A DNA stretch of 64,000 nt from Bradyrhizobium sp. U87765 SZCCT0048 (GTDB lineage Bacteria; Pseudomonadota; Alphaproteobacteria; Rhizobiales; Xanthobacteraceae), in NCBI RefSeq assembly GCF_018131225.1, contig NZ_JAFCMM010000003.1, positions 186,001-250,000 of the forward strand, read 5' to 3'. Below the pieces are notes generated by a model. It saw only the letters and a list, made by a program, of their open reading frames with translations, was not told the DNA's origin and ran no database searches. Positions 44,951 to 54,783 of the stretch are shown piece by piece; position 1 is the stretch's first letter; each line of letters starts with the position of its first letter. A program made the position numbers and the translations under genes.

Positions 44951-45883
44951 TCATTCCTTCGGGAATTCCAGTCCCATCTCGCGATAGCGCTCGGGGTCGT
45001 CGCCCCAGCCGTCGCGCACCTTCACGAACAGGAACAGGTGCACCGGCTGACCGACGATCTCGGTAAGTTCCTTGCGCGCGTCGGCGCCGATCGCCTTGAT
45101 GGTGGCGCCGCCCTTGCCGAGCACGATCTTGCGCTGGCTCTCGCGCTCGACATAGATCGTCTGCTCGATCCGCACCCCGCCCTTGCGCTCGGTCCAGGTC
45201 TCGGTCTCGACCGTCGACTGGTACGGCAGTTCCTGGTGCAGTTTGCGATAGATCTTCTCGCGGGTGATCTCGGCCGCCAGATGCCGCAGCGGCGCATCCG
45301 ACATCTGATCTTCGGGATAGTGGAACGGGCCGGCCGGCACGGCGGCCGCGAGCGCCCGGCGCAGATCGTCGACGCCGTCGCCGGACAACGCCGACACCAT
45401 GAAGGTCTGCTCGAACTTGAGCCGCTCGTTGGCCGCCTGCGCCAGCGCCAGCAGCTTGTCGCGCGCGACGACGTCGACCTTGTTGATCACCAGGATCTTG
45501 GGATGGCCGACGCTGCCGAGCTTGCTGAAGATCGCATCAGCCTCCTCGTCGAGGCCGGCGCGGGCGTCGAGCAGCACGCAGACGAGATCGGCGTCATGCG
45601 CCCCGCTCCACGCGGTCGAGACCATGGCGCGGTCGAGCCGGCGGCGCGGCGCGAAGATGCCGGGCGTATCGACGAGAATGATCTGCGAGGCGCCCTCGAC
45701 GACGATGCCGCGGATCAGCGCGCGCGTGGTCTGCACCTTGCGCGACACGATCGTCACCTTGGAGCCGACCAGCGCGTTGACCAGCGTCGACTTGCCGACG
45801 TTCGGGGCGCCGATCAGCGCGACGAAGCCGCAGCGGGTCTCGCCGCCCGCGCCATTGTCCTCGCCGGTCGGATCAGCCGTCAT
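44951..45883 (-). CDS. era: GTPase Era
   Basis: An Era GTPase (310 residues) needed for 30S assembly: GAPNVGKSTLVNALVG (P-loop), DTPGIFAP (G3), NKVDVV (G4) and the C-terminal KH domain with GKGGATIKAIGADARKE. The start ATG at 45883 overlaps the rnc stop by 11 bases, so the two are translationally coupled as in many bacteria. Confidence 0.97.
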   Translation of the reverse strand: MTADPTGEDNGAGGETRCGFVALIGAPNVGKSTLVNALVGSKVTIVSRKVQTTRALIRGIVVEGASQIILVDTPGIFAPRRRLDRAMVSTAWSGAHDADLVCVLLDARAGLDEEADAIFSKLGSVGHPKILVINKVDVVARDKLLALAQAANERLKFEQTFMVSALSGDGVDDLRRALAAAVPAGPFHYPEDQMSDAPLRHLAAEITREKIYRKLHQELPYQSTVETETWTERKGGVRIEQTIYVERESQRKIVLGKGGATIKAIGADARKELTEIVGQPVHLFLFVKVRDGWGDDPERYREMGLEFPKE

Positions 45884-46691
45884 TGTTGCCACTCGGCACG
45901 CCTTCTCGCTTGAGCATCGCCAGCGCCGCCACCTTCTCGGCGGCGCGCTTGCTGCCGCCGATGCCTTCGGCGGGCGCGAGCCCGGGCAGTTCGACGGCGA
46001 CACGGAATTGGGGATCGTGGTGCGGACCGGTGCGCTCGACCTCGCGGTAGACCGGCGTCGGCAGGCCTTTGCCCTGCGCCCACTCCTGCAACACCGTCTT
46101 GGCATCGCGCAGCGGCCGCAGCGGCTTGCGCATCCGCTCCGTCCAGTTGGTTTCGACGAACTGCGCCGCGGCGGCATAGCCGCCGTCGAGGAAGATCGCG
46201 CCGATCACCGCCTCGCAGATGTCGCCGAGCACCGACTTGCGCAGCCGCTCGCCGACGCCGGCGCCGACGGTGCCGAGCTTGATCGCCTCGAGCAGACCGA
46301 GGCCCTTGGCGACATCGGCGCAGGTCTCCTTGCGCACGAGATCGGCGAGGCGCTTGGACAATTCGCCCTCGTCGGCCTTCGGAAACGCGCGGTACAGCAT
46401 GTCCGACACGATCAGGCCGAGCACGTGGTCGCCGAGGAATTCGAGGCGCTGGTAGCTGTCCGTACGGTTGCGCGCCGATTTCAGCGCCGAGACATGGGTC
46501 AGGGCGGTCGCAAGCAGCGCCGGCTCGGCGAACGAATGGCCGATGCGCTCCTCGATCGCCTTGGCGGCCGCCTTGGCGCTGACGCGCCGCCGCGGCTTCT
46601 TCGACTGCGCAGCGGCGCTGTTGTCGGTGGTCAGCGCAGCGGGATCATCGACATGGGCGGCCGGCGGAATGAGAGGGGTATCGTCGCTCAT
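45873..46691 (-). CDS. rnc: Ribonuclease III
   Basis: RNase III cuts double-stranded RNA in rRNA and mRNA maturation. Nuclease motif YQRLEFLGDHVLGLIVSDML and the second acidic cluster CEAVIGAIFLDGGY are present; a double-stranded-RNA-binding domain follows (LQEWAQGKGLPTPVYREVER). The 272-residue protein has a lysine/arginine-rich N-terminal extension of about 40 residues. It overlaps era and lepB. Confidence 0.97.
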   Translation of the reverse strand: MSDDTPLIPPAAHVDDPAALTTDNSAAAQSKKPRRRVSAKAAAKAIEERIGHSFAEPALLATALTHVSALKSARNRTDSYQRLEFLGDHVLGLIVSDMLYRAFPKADEGELSKRLADLVRKETCADVAKGLGLLEAIKLGTVGAGVGERLRKSVLGDICEAVIGAIFLDGGYAAAAQFVETNWTERMRKPLRPLRDAKTVLQEWAQGKGLPTPVYREVERTGPHHDPQFRVAVELPGLAPAEGIGGSKRAAEKVAALAMLKREGVPSGNNDG

Positions 46692-47446
46692 CGCACGATG
46701 TGGAAGATGCGATTCCAGCGCACGGCGAACGGCCAGCGCCAGATCTGCCAGGCCTGCTCACCTTCCGCGATCGAGAAGAAGATCATCTGCGCGCGGCCGA
46801 TGAGATTTTCCTGCGGCACGTAGCCGACCGCCGACAGCACGCGGCTGTCGGTCGAGTTGTCGCGGTTGTCGCCCATCATGAAGAAGTGGCCGGGCGGCAC
46901 GGTGTAGACGTTGGTGTTGTCGTAGAAGCCGTTGTCGACGCAGTCGAGCGTCTCGTAGCTGACGCCGTTCGGCAGCGTCTCCTTCCAGCGCTTGACCTTG
47001 GCGGTGACATCGGAGCCGCAGGGATCCTCGCCGACGAAGTCCGACAGGCGCTCGCGCTGCACCGGCTTGTCGTTGATGTGGAGCAGCCCGTCCTTCATCT
47101 GGATGCGGTCGCCCGGCAGGCCGATGACGCGCTTGATGTAGTCGGTGGTGTCGTCCTTGGGCAGGCGGAAGACGACGATGTCGCCGCGGCTCGGATCGGA
47201 GCCGAAGATGCGGCCGGAGAACAGCGGCGGCGACAGCGGGATCGAATAGTGGCTGTAGCCGTAGGAATACTTGGAGACGAACAGGTAGTCGCCGACCAGC
47301 AGCGTCGCCTTCATCGAGCCCGACGGAATGTTGAAGGGCTGGAACAGGAAGGTGCGGATCACCAGCGCGATGATCAGCGCATGCACGACGACTTTGACGG
47401 TTTCGCCAATGCCGCCTTCGCTCTTGGTCCCGGATGTCACGCTCAT
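46688..47446 (-). CDS. lepB: Signal peptidase I
   Basis: Inner-membrane protease that removes Sec signal peptides: catalytic serine in FNIPSGSMKATLLVGD, lysine in RGDIVVFRLPKDDTTDYIKR, and GDNRDNSTDSR near the end. One N-terminal membrane helix (about 18-35); 252 residues. Its stop overlaps the rnc start by four bases. Confidence 0.96.
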   Translation of the reverse strand: MSVTSGTKSEGGIGETVKVVVHALIIALVIRTFLFQPFNIPSGSMKATLLVGDYLFVSKYSYGYSHYSIPLSPPLFSGRIFGSDPSRGDIVVFRLPKDDTTDYIKRVIGLPGDRIQMKDGLLHINDKPVQRERLSDFVGEDPCGSDVTAKVKRWKETLPNGVSYETLDCVDNGFYDNTNVYTVPPGHFFMMGDNRDNSTDSRVLSAVGYVPQENLIGRAQMIFFSIAEGEQAWQIWRWPFAVRWNRIFHIVR

Positions 47447-47714
47447 CGCCGCTCTTGTTCCCTGTGGGAGCCGACAACGGCCCGCTCTGGTGTCCTGCGC
47501 CTGCGCCCACCCGGCCGGGCCCGCGACGTCCGATGGCGTCGCAAACTCACCAGATCAATTTGTGTACCCTGTGGCGGGTTCGGAAATGCCCCTCCCGGCA
47601 GGACCGGGACGCGCAGGGAATTTCCGAACCACCACAAATCACCACACAACAGCGCCCGCGCGCGTTGTAGACGGTTGCCCGCCACCGCGCAATCAAGAAA
47701 CCCGCAAATTCTTG
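47447..47714. other. Gap between lepB and acpS
   Basis: 268 bp, no supported gene or terminator; likely the promoter of the lepB group. Confidence 0.35.
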
Positions 47715-48191
47715 CTAATTGCCTGACAATCCAGTCATTTTTAGTTCAGAGGGGGCCGTGACGACCCCGGCTCCGGACTGTCCGGCGGGGACCGCTGAAA
47801 TCACCACGAAGGCCTGGGCGAGCGGCCAGTCGTCGGTGATCGACAGGTCGATCCGGGGCTCGAAACCGGCTGGAACCAGCGCCGCGAGCCGCGTTTGCGC
47901 CCCACCCGTGAGGCGCATGGTCGGCCGGCCTCCCGGCAGGTTGACGACACCCATGTCGCGCCACCACACCCCCTGGCGGATGCCGGTTCCCAGGGCCTTG
48001 CTGCAGGCCTCCTTGGCGGCGAATCGCTTGGCATAGGTCGCCACCACCATCTTGTGCGATTTGGCCCGCCGCTCGGCCTTGGCCCGCTCCGCCTCGGTGA
48101 AGATGCGGTCGAGGAAACGCTCGCCGTGGCGCTCGATCACCTTTTCGATACGGCGGATGTCGATGAGGTCGGAGCCGATGCCGATGATCAT
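47715..48191 (-). CDS. acpS: Holo-ACP synthase
   Basis: AcpS attaches phosphopantetheine to acyl carrier protein. The sequence starts IIGIGSDLIDIRRIEKVIER and has YAKRFAAKEACSKALGTG, the metal/CoA site; 158 residues including a longer C-terminal tail than usual. The start overlaps the pdxJ stop by four bases. Confidence 0.95.
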   Translation of the reverse strand: MIIGIGSDLIDIRRIEKVIERHGERFLDRIFTEAERAKAERRAKSHKMVVATYAKRFAAKEACSKALGTGIRQGVWWRDMGVVNLPGGRPTMRLTGGAQTRLAALVPAGFEPRIDLSITDDWPLAQAFVVISAVPAGQSGAGVVTAPSELKMTGLSGN

Positions 48192-48955
48192 GCGGTCAGC
48201 CCGGCGTTGCGGCGGCCGCGAATCATCGCCGCGCGCATGGCCCGCACTGTCTCGCCGAGACCGACGAAGATCGCCTCACCCATCATGAAGTGACCGATGT
48301 TCAATTCGACGATCTGCGGCAGACCGGAGATGGTCTCGGCCGTGGCATAGTCGAGCCCGTGGCCGGCATGGACCTCGAGACCGGCGGAGTGCGCCAGCGC
48401 GGCGCCGTCGACGATGCGCTGCCACTCGGTCTCTGCGACGTCCTGCTTGCCGTCGATCACCGCGTGGCACCACGCGCCGGTGTGGATTTCGATCACCGGG
48501 GCACGCAGCCGCGCCGCGGTCTCGATCTGTCGGGGGTCGGCGGCGATGAAGAGCGACACGCGGATGCCGGCATCGTTGAAGCGGGCGATGACCGGCGCCA
48601 GCGCATTGTGCTGCCCGACGACGTCGAGGCCGCCCTCGGTGGTCACCTCCTCGCGCCGCTCCGGCACGAGACAGACCGCATGCGGCTTCGTCGCCAGCGC
48701 GATCCGCACCATGTCCTCGGTCGCCGCCATCTCGAAGTTCAGCGGCCTGGAAATTTCCGCCTTGAGCCGCGCCATGTCGTCGTCACGGATGTGGCGGCGA
48801 TCCTCGCGCAGATGCGCCGTGATGCTGTCGGCGCCGGCCTCGATCGCCAGCAGCGCGGCGCGCACCGGATCGGGCAGACAGCCGCCGCGCGCGTTGCGCA
48901 GCGTGGCGACGTGGTCGACATTGACGCCGAGGCGCAGCGGACGGGCGATGGACAT
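48188..48955 (-). CDS. pdxJ: Pyridoxine 5'-phosphate synthase
   Basis: PdxJ joins aminoacetone-type and deoxyxylulose phosphate to pyridoxine phosphate. It starts RPLRLGVNVDHVATLRNARG, has SITAHLREDRRHIRDDD, HAVCLVPERREEVTTEGG and HAGHGLDYAT; about 255 residues. It lies between rsh and acpS as in other alphaproteobacteria. Met at 48961 is an alternative start. Confidence 0.95.
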   Translation of the reverse strand: MSIARPLRLGVNVDHVATLRNARGGCLPDPVRAALLAIEAGADSITAHLREDRRHIRDDDMARLKAEISRPLNFEMAATEDMVRIALATKPHAVCLVPERREEVTTEGGLDVVGQHNALAPVIARFNDAGIRVSLFIAADPRQIETAARLRAPVIEIHTGAWCHAVIDGKQDVAETEWQRIVDGAALAHSAGLEVHAGHGLDYATAETISGLPQIVELNIGHFMMGEAIFVGLGETVRAMRAAMIRGRRNAGLTA

Positions 48956-48988
48956 GGGCAACCTGCGAGAAGCTGTGACGAGAAGAAC

Positions 48989-51274
48989 CTAACCGTTGAC
49001 GCGCTCGACATTGGCCACCACTGCCTTGGCGCGGAGCTGGGCAATGATCGCGCTGAGATGCTTGAGATCGTAGACCTCGAGGTCGATGGTCAATTCGGTG
49101 AAATCCGGCGAGCGCCGGCTCATCGAGATGTTATCGATGTTGCCGTCGTGCTCGGCGATCACGGTGGCGATCTGTGCGAGGCTTCCGGGCTCGTTGACGT
49201 TCTGCACGAACAGCCGCGCCGGGAAGCGCTGCGGCGTGCTCTCGTCGACATCCCAGCGCACGTCGAGCCAGCGCTCGGGCATGTCCTCGAAGTCCTTCAG
49301 CGCCGGCGACTGGATCGGATAGATCGTGATGCCCTCTCCCGGCGTCACGATGCCGACGATGCGGTCGCCCGGCACGGCGCCGCCGTTGGGCGCGAACTTG
49401 ACCGGCAGGTCGCTGTTGATGCCGCGGATCGGAATCGCGGCCTTGGTCGGCGTTCCTTCCGCCGACTTCGGCTTCGGCGCGCCGTCCTTCTTGGCGGCGC
49501 CGAACACGCCGAGGCGCTCTTCCTTGTAGTCGGGATACATCGCGCGGGCGACGTTGGACGCCTTCATCTCGCCACGGCCGACCGCTGCCATGACGTCCTC
49601 GATCGAGGTGCGCGCAAGGCGCGGCAGCGCGCCCTTCAGCTTGTCGTCGTCGTAGGCGATCTTGGCGCGCATGAACAGCCGCTCGACGATGCGCCGCCCA
49701 AGGCCCGCATACTGGTCGCGCACCGCCGCGCGTGTGGCGCGGCGGATCGCGGCGCGCGCCTTGCCGGTGACCGCCAGGGATTCCCACGCCGACGGCGGCG
49801 CCGACTGGGCGCGCGAGGTCAGCACCTCGACCTCGTCGCCGTTCTGCAGCTCGGATGACAGCGGCGAGAACTTGCCGTTGATCTTGCAGCCCACCGCGCT
49901 GTTGCCGACGTCGGTGTGCACCGCATAGGCGAAGTCGATGACGTTGGCCTTGCGCGGCAGCGCGATCAGCTTGCCCTTCGGGGTGAAGCAGAACACCTGG
50001 TCGTGGAACAGCTCGAGCTTGGTGTGCTCGAGGAATTCCTCGGGGTTGGCGCTCTCCGCCAGCACCTCGATGGTGTGGCGCAGCCAGGCGAACGCGTTGG
50101 ATTCGCGGTTCAGCATCTCGGTCGGCGACCCCACGCCCTCCTTGTAGAAGGCGTGCGCGGCGATGCCGTACTCGGCAATGCGGTCCATGTCCTCGGTGCG
50201 GATCTGCAGCTCGACGCGCTGGTTGCCCGGACCGATCACGGTGGTGTGGATCGAGCGATAGTCGTTCTGCTTGGGCGTCGAGATGTAGTCCTTGAAGCGG
50301 CCGGGCACCACCGGCCACACCGTGTGCACGGTGCCGAGCGCGCGATAGCATTCCTCGACCGTATGAACGATGACGCGGAAGCCGAAGATGTCGGAGAGCT
50401 GCTCGAAGCCGACCGACTTGCGCTCCATCTTCGTCCAGATCGAGAACGGCCGCTTTCGCCGTCCGGTGACCCGCGCAGCGATGCCGTTCCTGGTCAGGCT
50501 CGCGGTCAGCTGGGTCTCGATCTCGCCGATCAGGTTGCGGTTGCGGTCGGCGAGCGCGCTGAGGCGGCCATTGACCACCGCATAGGCCTCCGCATCGAGC
50601 TCGCGGAAGGACAGGTCTTCGAGCTCCTCGCGCATCTCGTGCATGCCCATGCGGCCGGCGAGCGGCGCATAGATGTCGATGGTCTCCTCGGCGATGCGCC
50701 GGCGCGATGCCGGCGGCACGAACTCGAGGGTTCGCATGTTGTGCAACCGATCCGCGAGCTTGACCAGGAGCACGCGCACGTCATTGGCGACCGCCAGCAG
50801 CAGCTTGCGCAGATTCTCGGCCTGCTTGGCCTCGCGCGAGACCAGCTCCAGCCGCTTCAGCTTGGTGAGGCCTTCGACCAGCGCGCCGATCTCGTGGCCG
50901 AAGATCTGATCGATCTCCGCCCGCGTCGCCTCGGTGTCCTCGATGGTGTCGTGCAGCAACGCCGCAACGATGGTTGCGTCATCGAGCTTGAGGTCGGTGA
51001 GAATCGCCGCGACTTCGAGGGGGTGCGAAAAGTAGGGATCGCCCGACGCCCGCGTCTGCTCGCCATGGGCGACCATGGCGTAGACATAGGCGCGGTTGAG
51101 CAGGTCCTCGTCTGTGTCCGGGTTGTAGGCCCGCACCCGCTCCACCAGGTCGTACTGGCGCATCATCCGGGTCGGAGAGCGCTTCGGGGGCTTCGCCGGC
51201 GCAAGCGCCGGGGCCGCGGCGGCCCCGCCGGCCGCGGCTTCCATCTGTCGTGCGTTACGGCGCCAATACGCCAT
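48989..51274 (-). CDS. rsh: Bifunctional (p)ppGpp synthetase/hydrolase (Rel/Spo type)
   Basis: A 761-residue stringent-response enzyme. The order is an HD hydrolase (about 50-190, with AALLHDTIEDTEAT), a RelA/SpoT synthetase (about 230-350, with KQNDYRSIHTTVIGP), a TGS domain (about 400-460) and a C-terminal ACT domain (about 680-761). The first ATG gives a basic extension; Met-Met at about 37-38 (MMRQYDLVERVRAYN) is the usual start in relatives. It is downstream of rpoZ, but a terminator lies between. Confidence 0.96.
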   Translation of the reverse strand: MAYWRRNARQMEAAAGGAAAAPALAPAKPPKRSPTRMMRQYDLVERVRAYNPDTDEDLLNRAYVYAMVAHGEQTRASGDPYFSHPLEVAAILTDLKLDDATIVAALLHDTIEDTEATRAEIDQIFGHEIGALVEGLTKLKRLELVSREAKQAENLRKLLLAVANDVRVLLVKLADRLHNMRTLEFVPPASRRRIAEETIDIYAPLAGRMGMHEMREELEDLSFRELDAEAYAVVNGRLSALADRNRNLIGEIETQLTASLTRNGIAARVTGRRKRPFSIWTKMERKSVGFEQLSDIFGFRVIVHTVEECYRALGTVHTVWPVVPGRFKDYISTPKQNDYRSIHTTVIGPGNQRVELQIRTEDMDRIAEYGIAAHAFYKEGVGSPTEMLNRESNAFAWLRHTIEVLAESANPEEFLEHTKLELFHDQVFCFTPKGKLIALPRKANVIDFAYAVHTDVGNSAVGCKINGKFSPLSSELQNGDEVEVLTSRAQSAPPSAWESLAVTGKARAAIRRATRAAVRDQYAGLGRRIVERLFMRAKIAYDDDKLKGALPRLARTSIEDVMAAVGRGEMKASNVARAMYPDYKEERLGVFGAAKKDGAPKPKSAEGTPTKAAIPIRGINSDLPVKFAPNGGAVPGDRIVGIVTPGEGITIYPIQSPALKDFEDMPERWLDVRWDVDESTPQRFPARLFVQNVNEPGSLAQIATVIAEHDGNIDNISMSRRSPDFTELTIDLEVYDLKHLSAIIAQLRAKAVVANVERVNG

Positions 51275-51372
51275 CTTCCAACCTCACGGAGTTCCCGCTG
51301 GAACCCGACGATCCCATTGTGTCGATCGTTCGACCGTAGCGCAACAAAAGCTCAAAAAACGTCAATAAATGC

Positions 51373-51400
51373 AAAGGCCCGGATCGAGATCCGGGCCTTT
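51373..51400 (-). terminator. Rho-independent terminator of rpoZ
   Basis: Perfect 12-bp stem AAAGGCCCGGAT/ATCCGGGCCTTT with a 4-base loop, about 45 bp after the rpoZ stop and before rsh. Confidence 0.85.
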
Positions 51401-51443
51401 GTCAGATTGGGTGGCAAACGGCCCGTTGGGAAGGCGTGTGCGT

Positions 51444-51836
51444 TTATTCTTCCTCTTCGGGCTGCTCCTCCGGAGGAGCAAGGCCCTCCAGACCCTTGAG
51501 CAGCTCTTCCTCGGTCATGCGCTCGACCGCGACCTCGGTGTCGTCGGCATCGACGCTGGCGCCGGCCGAGCCGATCAGCGGCACGGTGTCGGGCTCGGGC
51601 TCGTCGACTTCGACGAACTTCTGCAGCGAATGCACCAGCTCCTCGCGCAGGTCTTCCGGCGAGATCGTCCGCTCGGCGATTTCACGCAGCGAAACAACCG
51701 GATTCTTGTCGTTGTCGCGATCGACCGTGAGCTGCGAGCCGGACGAGATCATCCGCGCCCGATGCGCGGCCAACAGTACCAGGTCGAACCGGTTGTCGAC
51801 CTTGTCAATGCAGTCTTCCACGGTGACGCGAGCCAT
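51444..51836 (-). CDS. rpoZ: RNA polymerase omega subunit
   Basis: The 130-residue protein starts MARVTVEDCIDKVDNRFDLV and has LAAHRARMISSGSQ and NPVVSLREIAE, the standard omega sequence; a long acidic tail (PEEQPEEEE) is typical of alphaproteobacteria. Omega stabilises core polymerase and forms part of the (p)ppGpp site in some species, which fits the adjacent rsh. Confidence 0.96.
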   Translation of the reverse strand: MARVTVEDCIDKVDNRFDLVLLAAHRARMISSGSQLTVDRDNDKNPVVSLREIAERTISPEDLREELVHSLQKFVEVDEPEPDTVPLIGSAGASVDADDTEVAVERMTEEELLKGLEGLAPPEEQPEEEE

Positions 51837-52178
51837 CGACGTGTCGCTCCGTTAAATGGGCCAAAATCTTCAGATTATCCACCGTAGGTATAGTGGCGGG
51901 CCCCAATTCGCAAGCAGCAATTTTCCCGATTTCGGGCAAAGCTGGAGCCCGGCGCAACGCTCTGCTACACTCCGTTTTTGGTGAGCGAATGGTCGCATGG
52001 ACACCAAAAGGCTTCATTGCTTCATCATGATCCGTCGCTTGGGCTGATTTCGCAGCCACGGATTGGTTAATGCAAATGAATTCAACCTGGAAGCTTTCCA
52101 AAGAACGACCAGTTGCGCGCAGCCGGTAGGGTTGTGCCAATGCTCACCCGGAACGACAAAAATGCGGGACAACAACTG
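51837..52178. other. Divergent region rpoZ/NYN gene
   Basis: About 340 bp with the promoters of rpoZ and the NYN gene. No supported gene; a 17-codon frame near 52078 is too short to claim. Confidence 0.4.
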
Positions 52179-52814
52179 ATGCCTTCTGCCTCCTCCAACA
52201 AGATCGCGCTCTTCATCGATGGCGCCAATCTCTACGCCACCGCGAAGACGCTCGGCTTCGATATCGACTACAAGCGGCTGCTGCGCGAATTCCACGGACG
52301 GGGGACTCTGGTCCGCGCGTTCTACTACACTGCCATCATCGAGGATCAGGAATACTCGTCGATCCGTCCGCTGATCGACTGGCTCGACTACAATGGTTAC
52401 ACCGTCGTCACCAAGGCGACGAAGGAGTTCGTGGACCAGACCGGGCGCCGCAAGGTCAAGGGCAACATGGACATCGAGCTTGCTGTTGATGCGATGGAGC
52501 TCGCCGAGCATATCGATCAGATGGTGCTGTTCTCCGGCGACGGTGATTTCCGTTCGCTGGTCGAAGCGGTGCAGCGCCACGGCGTGCGTGTCACCGTGAT
52601 TTCCACCATCGCGAGCCAGCCGCCAATGATCGCGGACGAGTTGCGTCGGCAGGCCGATGTGTTTACCGATCTGGTAGAGCTGCAGTCCAAGCTCGGCCGC
52701 GATCCGTCGGAGCGCCCCGCTCCGCGCGAACCCCGCGAGCCGCGCCACACGCCGCAGTTCCTGCAACGCAGCACCATCGCGCCCAGGGCTGATGAGGAAG
52801 AATTCGACGACTGA
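52179..52814 (+). CDS. NYN domain (LabA-like) protein
   Basis: The NYN fold is a PIN-like nuclease domain: KIALFIDGANLYATAK at the start, then VKGNMDIELAVDAMEL and FSGDGDFRSLVEAVQRHG supply the conserved acidic residues. About 211 residues, with a proline/arginine tail that ends EEEFDD. It may cut RNA, but function is untested. ATG at 52140 would add 13 residues. The UDG gene overlaps its end by 23 bases. Confidence 0.85.
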   Translation: MPSASSNKIALFIDGANLYATAKTLGFDIDYKRLLREFHGRGTLVRAFYYTAIIEDQEYSSIRPLIDWLDYNGYTVVTKATKEFVDQTGRRKVKGNMDIELAVDAMELAEHIDQMVLFSGDGDFRSLVEAVQRHGVRVTVISTIASQPPMIADELRRQADVFTDLVELQSKLGRDPSERPAPREPREPRHTPQFLQRSTIAPRADEEEFDD

Positions 52815-53532
52815 AACGGCGACGGAGCGGAGCCGGCGGATTTCCGCCGGTCCCGCGGCCCATCCCGCTCGCACACCAACCTCTGCCGACAGCCCGGGCT
52901 CCACGGAGCCCGGCCATGACTGCCCCCTCTGCCCTCGCCTCGCCGACTTTCGCAACGACATCCGCGCGCGCGAGCCGCACTGGTTCAATGGTCCCGTCGC
53001 GCCGTTCGGCGACCCTGACGCGGCGCTGCTGATCGTCGGCCTCGCCCCGGGACTGCAGGGTGCGAATCGCACCGGTCGGCCATTCACCGGCGACTATGCC
53101 GGCGACCTGCTCTACGACACGCTGCACGCTTATGGCTTCGCCGAGGGCACCTATGAGGCGCGCCCCGACGACAGCCTGCGGCTGGTCGACTGCCGCATCG
53201 GCAATGCGGTGCGCTGCGTGCCACCCCAGAACAAGCCGCTACCAATCGAGATCAAGACCTGCCGGCCGTTTCTCACCGCCGTCCGCGATGAGATGTCGCG
53301 GCTGCGCGCGGTGGTGCTGCTCGGCCGCGTCGCTCACGACACGACACTGAAGGCATTCGGCGTTCGCGCCGCGGACGCACCGTTCGGTCACGGCGCCGAG
53401 CATCAGGTCGGCGCTATCCGCCTGTTCGACAGCTATCACTGCTCCCGCTACAACACGAACACCGGCGTGCTGACGCCGCAGATGTTCAGAGCGGTGTTCG
53501 CCCGGGTGCGGCAGTATCTCGACGCCAACTAG
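52792..53532 (+). CDS. Uracil-DNA glycosylase, family 5-like
   Basis: The 246-residue protein has an Fe-S-type cysteine pair (HDCPLCPRLADF) and the UDG motif LLIVGLAPGLQGANRTGRPF (motif 1), with later NAVRCVPPQNKPLP and SYHCSRYNTNTG. Such enzymes remove uracil or hypoxanthine from DNA. The choice of family 5 over 4 rests on motif 1 (GLAPG). It starts inside the NYN gene (52792), in another frame. Confidence 0.85.
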   Translation: MRKNSTTETATERSRRISAGPAAHPARTPTSADSPGSTEPGHDCPLCPRLADFRNDIRAREPHWFNGPVAPFGDPDAALLIVGLAPGLQGANRTGRPFTGDYAGDLLYDTLHAYGFAEGTYEARPDDSLRLVDCRIGNAVRCVPPQNKPLPIEIKTCRPFLTAVRDEMSRLRAVVLLGRVAHDTTLKAFGVRAADAPFGHGAEHQVGAIRLFDSYHCSRYNTNTGVLTPQMFRAVFARVRQYLDAN

Positions 53533-53625
53533 CAACTCGCTTGTCGCGCGAGAGGACGCGCTGGCTGCGCGCATCGGCCGCAGTATGTGCGTCCTGATGT
53601 TTTAGGAATTAAGTCTCAGGAATCA

Positions 53626-54099
53626 TCAACCGCGGGCGCGCAGCAGGCGGCCCTTCTCGCGGCTCCAGTCGCGCTTCTTCTCGCTCTCGCGCTTGTCGTG
53701 CAGCTTCTTGCCCTTGGCGAGCGCGAGCTCGAGCTTCGCCCGCCCCTGCTCGTTGAAATAAAGCTTGAGCGGAATGAGCGTCATGCCCTCGCGCTCGACC
53801 GCGCCGATCAGCTTGTTGATCTGGCGCTTGTGCAGCAGCAGTTTCCGCGGCCGCCGCGGTTCGTGGTTGAAGCGGTTGGCCTGGAGATATTCGGGGATGT
53901 TGGCATTGACCAGCCAGATCTCGCCAGCGCGCGGATCGGCATACGATTCCGCGATCGTGGTCTTGCCGTTGCGGATCGACTTGACCTCGGTGCCGGTCAG
54001 CGAAATGCCGGCCTCGAGCGTATCCTCGATCGCGTAGTTGAACCGCGCTTTGCGGTTCTCCGCCACGATCTTGATGGGCCGCTTGTTCTTCTCACTCAT
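53626..54099 (-). CDS. smpB: SsrA-binding protein
   Basis: SmpB with tmRNA rescues stalled ribosomes. The 157-residue protein has RKARFNYAIEDTLEAGISLT, EVKSIRNGKTTIAESYAD, LHKRQINKLIGAV and the basic C-terminus KKRDWSREKGRLLRA. Followed by a short convergent gap to the UDG gene. mscL lies upstream on the same strand. Confidence 0.96.
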   Translation of the reverse strand: MSEKNKRPIKIVAENRKARFNYAIEDTLEAGISLTGTEVKSIRNGKTTIAESYADPRAGEIWLVNANIPEYLQANRFNHEPRRPRKLLLHKRQINKLIGAVEREGMTLIPLKLYFNEQGRAKLELALAKGKKLHDKRESEKKRDWSREKGRLLRARG

Positions 54100-54172
54100 C
54101 GTTCACTGTTTTCCGGACGGGATGCGGACGCTCACGGCCCGCATCCGCCACTCTGTCGGGGCGAGCCGTCGT

Positions 54173-54586
54173 TCAGGCTTTCTGCTTCAGCAGGTCGCGA
54201 ATTTCGGTCAGCAGTTCCTGGTCCTTGGTCGGACCGGCCGGCGCTGCGGGCGCCTCCTGCCGCTTCAGCTTGTTCATGAAGCGGACGACGACGAACAGCA
54301 CGAAGGCGATGATCAGGAAGTTCAGCACCAGCGTCAGGAAGCTGCCCCAGGCCAGCACGGCGCCCTGCTTCTTGGCGTCCGCGAGGTTGGTGGCGGTGAC
54401 TTTGGCCGACAGTGCCGTGAAGTAGTTGGAGAAGTCGAGCCCGCCGGTGATGGCACCAATGATCGGCATGATGACGTCGCCGACCATCGAGTTGACGATG
54501 GCGCCGAACGCCGCACCGATGATGACGCCGACCGCGAGGTCGACGACATTGCCTTTCATGGCGAACTCACGAAATTCCTTCAGCAC
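54173..54586 (-). CDS. mscL: Large-conductance mechanosensitive channel
   Basis: An inner-membrane osmotic safety valve: MLKEFREFAMKGNVVDLAVG, helix 1 GVIIGAAFGAIVNSMVGDVI, helix 2 near 80-105, and a C-terminal helix (TKDQELLTEIRDLL). 137 residues. It lies between dapA and smpB, which are adjacent in many bacteria. Confidence 0.96.
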   Translation of the reverse strand: MLKEFREFAMKGNVVDLAVGVIIGAAFGAIVNSMVGDVIMPIIGAITGGLDFSNYFTALSAKVTATNLADAKKQGAVLAWGSFLTLVLNFLIIAFVLFVVVRFMNKLKRQEAPAAPAGPTKDQELLTEIRDLLKQKA

Positions 54587-54783
54587 GGGCAGGCCTCCCT
54601 GTCACGGTCTCACCGACGCGAACCACTTCCGCGCCGTGAGCGAAACCGTAAAACATCATCGAAAAAAACGGTATCCGGTTTTGCCGGGTTCCATGCCGAA
54701 GCTTCAGGCCGGACTGCCAGATCCGACCTCAAGCCATTGTAATGTATGAAAAATCAAAAGACGAGAGGTACTGTATCCTCGCC

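Noticed and set aside
48290..49858. A 522-codon plus-strand frame
   Set aside because: Antisense to pdxJ and rsh, which have clear family motifs.
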